Positions 11,029 through 23,978 of a stretch of DNA of 64,000 nt are shown in pieces; position 1 is the stretch's first letter, and every line of letters starts with the position of its first letter. The DNA lies in the NCBI GenBank assembly GCA_019915135.1, contig JAHLMK010000010.1:62001-126000 (forward strand), in the 5' to 3' direction. This stretch comes from Strobilurus pachycystidiatus. Lineage: Eukaryota > Basidiomycota > Agaricomycetes > Agaricales > Physalacriaceae. The notes beneath the pieces were generated by a model. That model had not been told where the DNA came from, did not search any database, and saw only the letters and a list, made by a program, of their open reading frames with translations. Position numbers and translations under genes: made by a program.

Positions 11029-11442
11029 TCAAAACGCACCTTCCAGACAGCAGCAACAGCACATTCCGGCCAAACAAGGCATGCAACAGCCACTATCGTC
11101 CTTCTGGGGCTGTTGTTGTCTGTAATGGTCCCTTCAGCGAGCTGCGTATAGTCATGAGTTTTGGGGCGTACACGTAGATGGTTTGTGGGGGTGGCTGCTG
11201 GGGGTATCCGCCACCATATCCTGGTCCGGGTCCGTATGATTGACCTCCCTGGAAGGCGGGCGGGGGAGCCTATTCACCCGATTCCGCGTTGGGTTCCAAA
11301 TCCTGCTAGCCAAGATTGCGGGAAAGACATGCCTGAGGGTAGTAACCGCCGTCCTGGGGTTGGCCGCCTGAGCACTCGATGTTAGCGCTAAGGTCATGGA
11401 TGGCTTCAATCTGAACAGACCTTGAGGGGGATAGTAGGACAT
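11029..11442 (-). CDS. Small cysteine-rich CYSTM-type membrane peptide
   Basis: Short stress-related tail-anchored protein of the cysteine-rich transmembrane module family. Start ATG 11442 reads MSYYPPQ, then a Gly/Pro/Gln/Tyr-rich middle (GGQPQDGGYYPQ, PGPGYGGGYPQQPPPQ). After an intron with donor GTACGC inside TIYV, the C-terminal module is QQQPQKDDSGCCMPC then LAGMCCCCCLEGAF and TGA at 11029. The poly-Cys membrane module closing with CLE-x-x-F is the family hallmark. Three to four introns; the borders of the small middle exon around 11280-11330 could not be fixed. Expected length is about 80-90 residues, typical of the family. It is a gene that automatic callers easily miss because no exon exceeds 150 bp. 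Confidence 0.75.
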
Positions 11443-12151
11443 GACTCGAGGGAAAGTTGTTGGGGAATGAAAGAGAGTGGTAGAAATGAGGACCGTGTGG
11501 CCGCCCGGAGAATGCCAAGATCTTTTAAGTAAAACCCAAGCGACCCCAGCCGAAACGGCAGGCGCGACACGACCACGGCTCGAGCCTCGAGGATGGTCGG
11601 CCTTGTTGTCCGGACGCGTTTCCCGCGATCATGTAACAGATCAAGTGTCAGAGTACGCGCATCACCCGAACTAACCTATGTCCCATCATTTCCTTTATTA
11701 CAGTACCTGACACCGCCTCAGCCCGACTGACCGTCGCGGCTGTCAACTCTTATACTTACACGCGTTCACCGCGCATGATCATCGGGGCGCTCCGACATGA
11801 ACTTTGGAGGCGCTGTACTGATGCTCCCGAATCACAATCACTGCGCAACCGACAGCAGTGGTTTCCTCTCTATCCACAATTAATCACGTCACAGACTCCA
11901 GCGATACAATGGACATCCCGGTGACGCGGACAACGCTATGTATATGGGCGGTCGGCTTGATTCGCAGGCATGATACTCGGCCAGACCAAGACCATCGGCG
12001 ATGTGAGCTGGCTCGTCTTCAAGATAGAAGTCGAAGCTCCATGTCTAGAGTTTCACTTTGAGTAAATATACTTATTGTGTGTCTATATCCTACATAAATC
12101 CACCTGAAGCCGATGACACAAAAAAAAGAAAATGGTGAACATAGTATGGAT
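11443..12151. other. 709-bp intergenic region
   Basis: It lies upstream of the CYSTM gene and downstream of the next minus-strand gene. Short frames on both strands lack codon bias or splice support. I see no repeat or recognisable gene. Confidence 0.45.
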
Positions 12152-13866
12152 TCAGGGAATCCGCCACATCGCAATCCCTGCTCGCTCTTCGTCAACTTCC
12201 TTCTTGACTTCCTTGCTATCTTTGGTGCGGATAGCAGCAGCCACCAACAAGGTCAGAGCCTCCTTCACCGTGTCCTTCCCAGCCTCCGTGTCAGAAACCA
12301 CCGTCTCCGCCTCAGTATCAAGCATAACACGCTCCCAATCAACGCAAAGATCCAAGAACTCGAACAGCACCTGTACAACGCCTTCGAATTGCCCGGAACT
12401 GCTCTGCGCGCCTTCCTCCGGAAGCTCGATCTTCCACAGGTTCTCCAAAGTCAGAGTATCCCACGCAAGGAGTGGCGCACCGAGTTTCACGGGCACGACT
12501 ATGGCAGGACATCCATTGAGAAGTATGTAGTTCATCACGCTCTCCCCGGGACGCGCACTGGTCGTCCACAGCTTCCTGTGAGGCTTCAACCCCACCAACA
12601 CGATAACCATGCGCCTCGGCACAGGTGGGAGAGGTAAGACGGTCAGCTGCGGCGCAGGTTCTGGCGTCTTCTCCTTCTCCTTACCACCGGGTCCGGGCGA
12701 TGGCGACCGCGACCTCGCGAACATGTTCGAGAGTGACGGCAAATTCAGCTTCGAGACGTCGAGCTTGGACATATCAAGCTTAGACATGTCGAACAGTTTT
12801 GATTCCTCGACGGGTTTCGTCTCTGGCGGGGGCGGGGCCTTTGCCAACAGGATCACCGAGGCGGACTCTTTCATCATCGTCTCTCCGATCTGGTAGTCAC
12901 CTATCAAAAATAAGTTCGGGATCACATATGAGAAATGATTCAATTCACCCTCAAGGAAAGGTCCGTGACAAAACACGACATCAGGTTGCATCGTTCTCGG
13001 GATGATCGGACGGCGGGCACTGGCGAAAAGATACGGGGAGAACCAGCCCTTCTCCACAGACAAATAGTCCTTCACCGACGAGAACAGCGACGCGTCCCTA
13101 TCATTATCATTATGAGCATCACCTCCGAGTCAGGAAAACAAAAGTCGCATTACTGGTGGATACTAGCCCGAAAGAACCCCAGCGCCGCATCATCCATCGT
13201 CTGTTTGAACTTAAGCGTGATCAGGAGCACCTTCACACCCGTCGTCTCCAGCCGCTTCGAATGCGTGGGGATCGAGTGCTTCACCGCCTTGTCAATGACC
13301 AGATCATTCGCGATCTTGGTCGTTGCCTCGAACCCGGCGTGCAGCCCCAGTTCCACCAGAATCGTGTCGCCGAACGAAGATATAACGAGGTCGGAGACCG
13401 GGCCCATGACCTAGTCAACCACAGCCCGTGTCATCATCAGCACTACATCATCAAGATATTGACCCACCGGACTTGCGACAGCGGCCGCGCCGCCCTAATC
13501 AAGCATCAGGATATTAGGTAGCTGGTAAGACACAGGCCCACGCGTACCGTTGCAACGATAATCGTGTGCACCGCCAGGTCCCTGAACCGAATACAAGGGA
13601 GTAGCAAAGGAGACGAATCTCCCCATGGCGAAAGACAGATGATGCTAGTACCAGCAGCGCGCAGGGATTCGTACGAAGACAACACGATCCGGCCCGTCAT
13701 AGACTATGGAATGAAACATATTCAGAAAACACTGTCAATGCAGACGTCAATGTTCACCAACCCCAACGAGCTTGCGAATGATCCATGGCGCCTTTTTCTC
13801 GCTTTCATCGTGAGCAGCAATGACAGACGAGGGGTCGATGGGTCCAAGTGCAGAAACCTCCGCCAT
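12152..13866 (-). CDS. Conserved hypothetical protein, about 470 residues
   Basis: Not recognised. Start ATG 13866 gives MAEVSALGPIDPSSVIAAHD. Exons then join in phase 0 through SMTGRIVLSSYESLRAAG, VHTIIVAT, GGAAAVASP and VMGPVSDLVISSFGD. After an intron near 13120 the last exon runs uninterrupted from 13075 to the stop at 12152. The N-terminal half alternates beta-like hydrophobic strands and helices. A middle linker carries the near-repeat DMSKLDMSKLDVSKLNL and a Ser/Pro-rich RSRSPSPGPGG tract. The C-terminal part contains LLNGCPAIVVPVKLG and an alpha-helical acidic segment. There is no signal peptide or clear transmembrane helix, so it is probably cytosolic. The consistent splice phases and a long ORF make the gene real; function cannot be stated. 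Confidence 0.7.
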
Positions 13867-14401
13867 TCCAACTTTGGAGTGACCGGTCACCGGTTATCAG
13901 TCGAGTGCGAGAGTACGAGACGTGAAGCTATTTTTGTACCACATCATCATGGTTGTAAAGGTACAGATTCAATTCGCCACGTGTCGTCCATACGCGAAGC
14001 GAGCCGCGATGGTTTCGCACTTCAACTTGACCGCCATCCCGACTCGCTAGAGCAGAAGATCGTTGACTCGGCGACTAACACGATCTGTCGATCCAAGACC
14101 CTCACAATGCTCAGAGGAACAATCAAGACAGTCTCAACACAGTATCATAGCAAGGCTCGTTGAGGCCATGTACAATCATCTACCACCACTACCTACTACA
14201 CCCCGGTCGCATCCCCTCATCCAGCCCACCGTGTGGCGCGCTGTATTTTTCTCAACTATTGTTTCCCTGCCATTAAATAAACTGCATCTGAGGGGATCAG
14301 TTGATAATCCCCCCAGTAAGGACGTTGAAGATCCTAATATCCCGTTTTTGGCGAGGGCTCGTTGAGGCCATCGAGTCATACGGGTAACTAAGCTGCACCG
14401 C
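13867..14401. other. 535-bp intergenic region with a short direct repeat
   Basis: It contains the 3' UTR of the adenosylhomocysteinase gene. The 16-bp string GGCTCGTTGAGGCCAT occurs twice in direct orientation, near 14154 and 14357. No coding signal seen. Confidence 0.4.
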
Positions 14402-16271
<1,870 letters not shown>

Positions 16272-16603
16272 GGTGAATGAGGAGATGGGAGAGGGAGAGA
16301 AAAAGATGTGATGGCCGATATCAATCGAACGTTTTCCATTTTTAAGCACCTGAAAGGGTTCGTGGGAATCTTGGGTCCGGCTTTGTCGGCACCTCGTGCG
16401 TGGGCAGAACATTGACCTCCGAGCTGGAAACAACCAGCGGAGGCCCATGTCCTAGATGGCCACCGAGCAGCAGCCACCAGTCGCGTCGCGCAGCACTAAA
16501 TGTGAAATACAGGAGCTATCTCAGTATGCCTGTCACCTCACCCACTCTGCTTCTGGCCGTCCAACGATAACCTGTTCGCCTGTACTTCGCTTCTTCAGAC
16601 TGT

Positions 16604-16891
16604 ATGTGCCACTCTAATCCACATCCCATCGATTCACCCCCTTGCAGATGTCCGAACAGACCGGCAGTGGAGATTACCAAGTTCGTCACCCTCACGGATG
16701 ATGGCGCGGTCGTCGTCCCTCGCACTATCGAGCAAGTTTTGCCTTCGCAGAGGGTCGTGCACGCTACTGACCGCGTGTCTCATCAATCCAGTGCCATAAT
16801 TCCCAAGGCTCGCCCTTTCGCCGAGCTTGAGAAGCGTGAAACAGAACAGAAACAGCCAAAGAATGGCGATCCTTGGCAGAAAGTGGACTGA
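16604..16891 (+). CDS. Possible small hypothetical protein (95 codons)
   Basis: An open frame from ATG 16604 ends QKVD at 16891. Its second half (KFVTLTDDGAVVVPRTIEQ, KARPFAELEKRETEQ) looks protein-like, with charged helix-forming residues. The first codons are Pro/Cys-rich and could instead be 5' UTR. No family recognised. It is divergent from SAH1 with a shared 332-bp upstream region. An alternative ATG at 16649 (MSEQTGSGDYQ) is in another frame and soon stops. Confidence 0.3.
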   Translation: MCHSNPHPIDSPPCRCPNRPAVEITKFVTLTDDGAVVVPRTIEQVLPSQRVVHATDRVSHQSSAIIPKARPFAELEKRETEQKQPKNGDPWQKVD

Positions 16892-17125
16892 CCCTCTTAT
16901 GGGCATCTGTGTACATCTCCGTGGCTTGGATGTAATGTTGCCCTCCTCCGTTTGATCTGCGACATATTCTCATCATGTATCCACTGCTCCGACAGTGAAT
17001 GGCACTTGCTCTCGTTTAATGTATCTGTGGACGGTCTTACCCTAGGTTCTGTTCCTCTCCGCGCAAAGAGTTTCACAACGCATCATCCCACTTTGATGAT
17101 CTTCGGACGTCTTTCGCTCTGATAG

Positions 17126-17614
17126 TGTTGCACCTCCCACGAACCTGCCATACTCGTTCACCCAGCCACACAACACCCCAGCCTTAATTTCCCCTCTTCG
17201 TGATAGTGTCCGACTTCGAGAGCCGACTCTGGCATTCTACAAGTCGTTTGTCACATATCTCATCCCAAAACTCACCTCGAATTCAATCCCACGACCTAGC
17301 ACGTTTCGCATCTCCAGGGGCGCTCTATTACTTGAGTCCACCGTGGAACCTTTCCTATTGTTCCCTTTGGAGATGTCAAATCCTTATGTGTGAACGCCTT
17401 GACACTGTCCCCCTCATGCTTTGAGTGGGTGCCAATCAAAGTCTCTGTCCCTCCCAAACCAGGTCGGTGGGATGCTGTGCTCCTCGCCAGAAACGTCAAT
17501 ACTGATGCGACTCCGAGCAAAGGCCATCACCGATCCAATCAACCATTCCACGAGTCGAATCTCAAAACGCCAGAGCTCGGTTTGCTTGTCGACGAATCGC
17601 TTGATCGAAGATGA
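17126..17614 (+). CDS. Possible hypothetical gene, 3' exons only identified
   Basis: A frame without its own ATG reads VAPPTNLPYSFTQPHN, LAFYKSFVTYLIPKLTS and LLLESTVEPFLLFPLEMSNPY to 17387. An intron (GTGTGAAC to TTTGAG, 17388-17425) then joins in phase to WVPIKVSVPPKPGRWDAVLL and a TGA at 17612. Two exons in compatible phase with good amino-acid texture suggest a real gene. The first exon and start were not found; it may lie near 16.9-17.1 kb or connect to the 16604 ORF. No family recognised. Confidence 0.35.
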
Positions 17615-17891
17615 AATCATTCCCTTTATCGCTTATGCGACGCGACACGACACGATTGATCTCCAGCCGGCGTACAGCCCGTTGCAGGTCCATCTATAAG
17701 TTGTCAAGTCCTCAGGATCTCCGTCGTGACCTTCTCCTTGATCTGTAAAACTCCATCGCATCGTCCAGGCAGGTAGCGAGCTTTATAGTCCGGAGGCAGT
17801 TCCCCCTCAGTCTCGTCGTCTTGGACTCGATCCACTTTATCATTTCTCGTTCCTCCAGCTGCTAGCAGCGACGTCACCACCCACCAGCTTC

Positions 17892-19298
17892 ATGCACGAC
17901 AATCGGTCCTTCCAATGGGTTCATTATTCCACGGAGAACGTTCCTATTAAAGTGGAATCTCAACAGCCGGAACTCTCACTCTTGTCTCCTCCATCCTCAC
18001 CTTCCTTACATAACGTTTCACCATCGCTGTCTCGTCGGCGGTCCGCTAGTCCTAAAAGACCTCGTCCATATCCCACTCTGGTCACGCGCTTTGACAACCG
18101 CTTTCGCGTTCAGGAAGACTCGAAAATGGCCTCGTCCTCGTACAACCCTTGGTCCACGACTCGCTCCAGTAGATCTAATAGCGACAGGGCGTCCCCTCCG
18201 GAAGGACAACCCTACAGCACTGCAAGCGACGGTTATGGCTATACATCGAGTGTAAATCACCTCTCTGTTCCGTTGTCTCGAACACCGCGCTCATCCCTCT
18301 TCTAGTACCCAGGCGATCATACCGACAGGCCGACATCGTCCAGCAGTCTATCGGAGGCTATGGTTGATCCCAACATGCCACACTCGTCGCGGTACTCTGG
18401 CTCGCCGTCGGGTGGTCTCTCAGCGGACCCCATGTCGTGGCCCCTGCAGCCACCACCTCTCAACACCATGGGCCTCCACCATGGGATGGGCGGATACACC
18501 AACGTTCAGTCCGGCATGCCTGGCCTCGAGGCTCCCTTCGTCTATCGGAACACCTCCACTGGCTCTTCGCCACCGTCAGCCTTCACATCTCCGACGTATG
18601 CGGATCCCTTCAGGACAGCACCTGGCATATACGATCCCATGTCGACGTCGCACCCCGCCTCTCCCCCATCCTCCGCGTATACCCAACAAACTCAAACCCC
18701 CCAGGACGAACTCCGAAACCTGCGGAAACGAATTAAAGAGCTGGAGCGCATAAACGAACGCGAGCGTGAGCGGGTTAGGGCTCTCGAGGCTGGTGGTGCG
18801 GCCAGCTCATCTCGGTCCCCGGGACGCGGCACTGCTGCTGCTGGAAGCTCGCCTCTGGGCGGCCCCCCGGTATCAGCGTCGTTCCACGAATCCTGGCGTC
18901 TCCGCACCGAAGCGCGTCAGCGTCAGTTTTGCTCGCTGAACCGCGCCGGGAACGCCCTGTGCGCGTGGCACGATTCCAGACGCGAGCGACGTGTGCACCC
19001 GCCGCGCATGGCGCCACCGGGGTATCTCAATTGTGGGTGTACGTTCGAAGAAGCGCTCTTCGAGGAGAGCCTGTCACGCCATGGCGTGGGCAGCTATCTT
19101 CCCGGGGAGAACGTTCGGATGGATCCTGCGTTGAGGAACCCGCTCTTGAAGCTCTTGCAGGACCGCTATGGGTACCGCGATGGAGACTTCGAGAGGGACT
19201 CGCAGACTGGGAACTGGAAGCCGGGCGAAGGGCACGTCTATTGGGAGCAGCAGGCCCATTCTGCCAACCCTCGTCGTGCCCGCACCGAAGGCCGATAA
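17892..19298 (+). CDS. Conserved fungal coiled-coil protein, nuclear/regulatory type
   Basis: Start ATG 17892 (MHDNRSFQWVHYSTE). The first exon is Ser/Pro-rich with a basic RRRSASPKRPRPYP patch resembling a nuclear localisation signal. An intron from the GTAAATC donor after YTSS to TCTTCTAG at 18307 restores frame into YPGDHTDRPTSSSS. The second exon runs to 19298: a low-complexity Pro/Ser/Tyr region, a coiled coil (NLRKRIKELERINERERER, about residues 230-255), then a dense C-terminal block. That block contains WRLRTEARQRQFCSLNRAGN, NCGCTFEEALFEESLSRHG, VGSYLPGENVRMDPALRNPL and RYGYRDGDFERD. It has the look of a conserved domain of unknown function. About 430 residues. I do not assign a DNA-binding family. 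Confidence 0.72.
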
Positions 19299-20165
19299 AG
19301 AAACACTCAGTGCGTGCGTTGCATGGACACTTACCTGGACAACGGATTCGTAAAAATGATTCATTTCCCTCTATTATATATTGTTCCATTTCTTTCTTTC
19401 TGTTGTTTACGACCTTATGTACATCCACCATCTCACCACTCATTCGAACTGCACTTAGACCTACTTACTTAATAGCTCATAGCTTTCGGATACCGTATGC
19501 TTCCACTATTCTTCGACACTGTATTTCTGAAGACTTGTAGCATTACTTCTAGGTAGAGTCACAGCTGTTTGTATCTACGTAACATTCTCTTAATGTACAT
19601 CCATCCCCAATACGACGCGTTCATCAGCCATCATCCGTGTCATACAGATCTCGGTGAAACGGACTTATAATTAAATCCATTCAATGCCCTTACATGGCCC
19701 TTATATGATCCACAAGGGTTCCCGAGTAGGGGAAGACACTATATGCCATTCGTCGGAACGTCGGAAGCTCACCAAGCTGTGCGTCGCGGAGTTCTTTGCC
19801 ACAGTCACCGTGATCGCAGAGGATATTCGAATCTTTGCCCGGATCAGCTTCGGTCCCCTCAGGATTGGCCATCACGCGACAAAACGCGCGTTCCGAGTAA
19901 GGAACTCGACGGCTGCACTGGCTACAACGCTCGCAGAGTAACAAAGACTAACAGCGCTCAAAAGGGCGGTACCTGGTCATAATCTGTTCGGATCTCTCGG
20001 AGATGGTAAGCGCGCGCTCGCTTGTGCACAGCTTGGGACCCTGTTGATTCGCGAAAGACTGCTTGTGAGCATTAAGTCCGGTGTAAGAAGGGTGACACCA
20101 AAGTACTACAATGCGTGATAAAGATAAATGAAAGAGACGGCGTCTTCTTGTATCATACATACACG
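19299..20165. other. Intergenic/UTR region between convergent genes
   Basis: Downstream of both the coiled-coil gene (+) and the glutathione transferase gene (-). A+T-rich 3'-UTR-like sequence fills 19.3-19.65 kb. The only coding hint is the Cys-rich minus-strand candidate listed separately. Confidence 0.4.
19690..20065 (-). CDS. Possible small Cys-rich (zinc-binding-like) protein
   Basis: Two minus-strand segments join in phase 0. The exon fragment reading SQAVHKRARAYHLREIRTD ends YDQ, followed by an intron GTACCGCC...TCTGCGAG. The next exon reads RCSQCSRRVPYSERAFCRVM, later CDHGDCGKELRDAQ, ending at 19690. The spacing CxxC...C...C-x4-C suggests metal binding. The first exon and start are not located; the region begins only about 100 bp downstream of the glutathione transferase stop (20166). 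It could instead be spurious or a tail of that transcript. Confidence 0.25.
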
Positions 20166-21161
20166 CTAACGTTTGATGATTTCGTATTCGCCCCCTTTCT
20201 CGAGAGCCTGTTCGTCGCTTAGTATAGAAATTGAATGAGATGATTCCTGAGATCGACACACCCTTTTATAAGCCGGCCTGCAGATGTAACATGTATTATG
20301 AGCAGTGAATATATGCATATCACAAACCGAGTTGTACGTACCGCTCTTGGACCATCTGGATATATTCCAACGTTCCTTTGCCTGCTACATTCATGGCACG
20401 CAGGGCCTCCAAAGGGAATATCATGTCAAAATCCGCTGTAGTAGGTTCCAATCCGCCAGCCAGCCACTTGTTTTGGCTCAAGCGGCTCTCGATCTGGACC
20501 AGTTACAGCTCGAGATGCATATTGACTGGAAATTACTCACCATCGCGGAGTGTTTCTTGATGGGGCGCTCCACGAGTAGCTTGTGCATATTGTTGAGGAC
20601 AAATCGGACCAGAGGCCTGATGTACCAAGGCGAGTGCTGGGGTACCATGCGGTAAACCAGTGCTGATACAACGATTGGCATTAGAGAGCCTTCGGCATAA
20701 TGTGAGTCTGTGAGTTGTATGATTAAATGTGGCGCTGGGAAACGAGACAGAACCTTACAGTAGAGATTATCGAGCCATTGGCTCTCCGAAGTGGTCTTGA
20801 ATTTGCCGTTTCCGTATTTTTCGACCAGGTACTCTGTCAAGCCGCCTGTGAGCCCATAGTGTGGCCATGGAACGATGCGGTTACCCACCGACAATGGCAC
20901 CGCTCTCTGCCAACGTCACATCGCCGTCGGTAATGACAGGAGATTTCCCCAGAGGATGAACCTGGAGTAGCTCCTTTGGTGCTAGCTGCATTTCGTTTCT
21001 GTAGTAGAATTGTATCTCGTAGGGTACTTCGAGTTCCTCCTATAGCAATAGCAGAGACAGCTCGGTTGAGTGGAAGGCTACCGACGAAGACGAGTCAACA
21101 GTACCAAGAGCCAGAGGACTCGCTGCGAGCGAGAATTGTTCAAGTGGTGGACGATGATCAT
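20166..21161 (-). CDS. Glutathione S-transferase (Gtt1/Ure2-like)
   Basis: Cytosolic detoxification enzyme conjugating glutathione to electrophiles. Start ATG 21161: MIIVHHLNNSRSQRVLWLL (thioredoxin-fold strand 1 with the catalytic Ser region), spliced to EELEVPYEIQFYYR. Then HPLGKSPVITDGDVTLAESG (the cis-Pro and the Glu-Ser that bind the gamma-glutamyl group) and LTEYLVEKYGNG. The alpha-helical C-terminal domain includes YAEGSLMPIVVSALVYRMVP and WLAGGLEPTTADFDMIFPLE. The end RALEKGGEYEIIKR is reached across an intron just before TAG at 20166. About 250 residues and five introns. YAEGS and the DFD N-capping box are typical of fungal Gtt1-type transferases. Substrate unknown. Confidence 0.88.
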
Positions 21162-21508
21162 AGCTGGCGGGTCGTGGTGGAAGAGTCAAGACAAGTTGCA
21201 CAAGGAGACGTCTCCGCAATTTGAATGATTGCATGCTGGCCGCCGATCGGAGGCAATGACGCGCTCTACGCGAGAGGCATGATTTGACGACTGCTGCGAG
21301 TATTTGGTCTGCATTTTTCGTGGTAGCCTGCAACTGTGTCGACAATTGTTTAGCTGGGTTCGACCTAGGCTTGAATTTAATACGATTAATTCTTCATTGA
21401 ATCATATGCAGTCTCGGGGAACTCGGTCATGCATCTAGCCGACTCGTGGCGAGCCGTGGGAACGGATCGGGATCATCAGACGCGCCTCTGCCTCTCCCCG
21501 TCATCACA

Positions 21509-23824
21509 ATGCTGGCAGCGACAGCGGCAGCCATTCTGTTCTGCTGGTTTCCCTTTTCTTCTGCCATGTCATGGCCACGAAATACCCCCAAAACGTCGAC
21601 TCTAGCGACGAGCAAGCGCACTGGTGGCGTCGAGGCCTTGGAGGATAGCATACATTCGGCGGACTTGGACAATCTGTTCCAGCATCGTGGTAAGTCGCGG
21701 CAAACTACGCGATCTCGCGCCATTGATCACCTTCTCGCAGATACGCTGCCCGAAGTTGCCCGTCGCTCGGACTGCTTTCGGCTTGCTGCAGCGTCAATAC
21801 AGGTGAAATGCAGTGACCTAGACATGGACGAGGAAGAGAGAGTCTCTGGTAAGTTTATTGTACACTCTTTGACAATCAGATAAGCTTACATGTAATCTCA
21901 GCTGCTATATCTATGACGCTCTGTGAACTGCGCACAGCCAAGCATCTCTCGCCTCCCCTAGAGTGTACAAGTGCATATCCCGATCAGGGAAATTGTGTAG
22001 AGTCCGCCCTTTCCGCCACCCACAATCATAGCTCGATGATTAACCTCTTGTAGAGCTCTCTCTCGCAGCGCTCAATTCTGGTCTAGCTATTCGGGTTATC
22101 TGAGAGACGTCCGTGAGTTCGCGTACACCCTGTGGCTCAGTGCGCTCGTTGACCATACCACAGCTCAACTGTGCTTTTCATTTCGGCGGTGGCACGACAT
22201 CGGTAAGTCTATTTGATCCATCGCAGTGTGCCAATAAACTCAGCCTTCGTCAGATACGGCACGCGATACATATCGGAATATCACGCAAGAGAAGATTGCC
22301 TTTCTAAGCTTCCTACTCAAACGTGAAAAGGATGCTGAACAACTCGGCCTCGCCTTCAAAGCATACCTGACGGTAACTCCTTTCCCGCCGGTAGTGGCAT
22401 TGTCACTCCTAGCTGGTCACTTTAGAACATGGACGAAATAACATCTCGACTGAGCGATGTGTCCGATGTATTCCAATCCCTTTCCGTGAATATCGCCACA
22501 CAACTAGCCAATGATAGAAAAATGGTACGCAGCTGTTTCATAGTACGGTTTGTCGCCAAGTCATTAACCGTCGCTCAGGCTTTGTCTGATGTTCACAACC
22601 TGATTCGTGATACTCGGACTCAAAGTGACAGGGTTTTGGACCACACGTTCACGCATGCATGTACTGTCTTGATTTACGGACGATCATTGACGATTGCCCA
22701 CAGATTGATGCTGTCTTGACCGGCCTATCAGCCCGTGTGAGTCCCGGTCAGAAAGTGATGTTGGTGGTCACAAAATATTGACGGCGTCGCCTAGCACGCG
22801 AATTCCCTGGAGAATGCCGTGGCTATGATTTCCCATTCTGTCACTATTGAATTACAGGAAATGTTCGCCGCGACTGGTCGGGGACTACGAGGACAATTGG
22901 ATTTGTTGGCGAGTGGATCTGATTTCACAAAAAAAAATCATGACGACCAACTATGATTCCCACTACAGAATGCAGTCGAAACCCGCTGGGATATCCTGGG
23001 CCGGGGCTTCTCAAATATGGATATCGTGCCATGATTCATTTACTTCCAGTGATATCTTATTGATATGTGTGTCCCAACAGGTCGTGCTGCGGTTGACTGA
23101 AGCGAGCCACGATGCAATCAAGGCCTTCGAGGATTCTGCCGAGCGTGGCTTAGCTCTATCTGAACTACAATCCGAGGCAACTCACTCTGCGTCTCAGTTG
23201 GTCGATACCCTAGCACGCCTGGCTGTGGACACCCAACACGAATTCAAGAAGATCAACGTGTCGATAGCCGAACTGCAGCAAGGGCTCGCTCCGCAGACGA
23301 ACTGGCTGAAGAACGGTTTAGTTCGACTCGTTGAGGTTGTAATGCGCGGTAAGGCTCAATCTTCGACGACCCTTTCGTTCGTTGCTGAATCAGATTAGTG
23401 GAACCCGACTCTCTGAAGCATCTGGATCAAGCTCTTGTCGTCCGCGTTCTTTCTGTCCTCTGCAGCCTCTGGTTTCAAGTCTTTCACTCGCTCGCATCGT
23501 CCCTAATGGTAAATAGTTTACATGTCTTCGACCAGCACCCTCTGATAACACTTCCGACTATAGAGTCTTCTCGTTGTCTTGTACTCTTGTCGCAAGTACT
23601 TCTTTGCCCCTTCTTCGACCTCAAGGTACGCTGGGTCGTCTTCCGTCTCCAAATCACATACTCACAACTTGAGCAGCGGCAGTTTGCCTACTGCTATCGC
23701 TACCATCAAGTCCAAGAACAAAACACCCTCGACGCCACCTGATTCTCTTGTTGCTTTCCAACGCCCTGCTCGTCGCTCTCGCATCTCTCGCATACCTGAT
23801 CATCTCTGTACTCCTTGGAACTGA
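21509..23824 (+). CDS. KAR5: Kar5/Tht1-like nuclear membrane fusion (karyogamy) protein
   Basis: Kar5 acts in the nuclear envelope/ER during fusion of nuclei after mating. ATG 21509 opens with a signal-peptide-like MLAATAAAILFCWFPFSSA. The same frame is open further upstream only from a GTG. The conserved Cys-rich N-terminal domain reads TLPEVARRSDCFRLAAASIQ, AAISMTLCELRTAKH, PPLECTSA and the RSAQFWSSYSGYLRDVPQLC block. These are spread over many short exons (introns near 21690, 21850, 22040, 22115, 22200). Coiled-coil segments follow (SRLSDVSDVFQSLSVNIATQ; EASHDAIKAFEDSAERGLAL; FKKINVSIAELQQGLAPQ). Hydrophobic C-terminal exons lie around 23400-23600, then a basic tail RRSRISRIPDHLCTPWN and a TGA stop at 23822. 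Kar5 assignment rests on the Cys/Trp pattern and architecture. Individual exon borders in the middle remain uncertain. Confidence 0.7.
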
Positions 23825-23978
23825 CTGCTCACTACCGCACTGTATCATAAGTCATGCTTCATGTCTACTACAAGGTCGTTCTCGCATCTCTCGCATACCT
23901 GATCATCTCTGTACTCCCTGGAACTCACTGCTCACTACCGCACTGTATGATCAATTAATGCTTCATGTCTCCTACAAG
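23773..23978 (+). repeat. 103-bp tandem duplication over the 3' end of the Kar5-like gene
   Basis: Two copies, 23773-23875 and 23876-23978, are nearly identical (shared CTCGCATACCTGATCATCTC and CACTACCGCACTGTAT). The first copy carries the stop codon (AACTGA); the second reads AACTCA at the same place, so it has lost the stop. It is therefore a recent duplication spanning the last codons and start of the 3' UTR. Confidence 0.85.

Noticed and set aside
12113..12637. 174-codon plus-strand ORF
   Set aside because: Antisense shadow of the last exon of the conserved hypothetical gene at 12152-13866.
13564..14163. 199-codon plus-strand ORF
   Set aside because: Overlaps the first exons of the minus-strand gene in antisense; composition is random-like.
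14154..14372. 16-bp direct repeat as an LTR or TSD
   Set aside because: The intervening 190 bp has no transposon termini; the match is too short to call.
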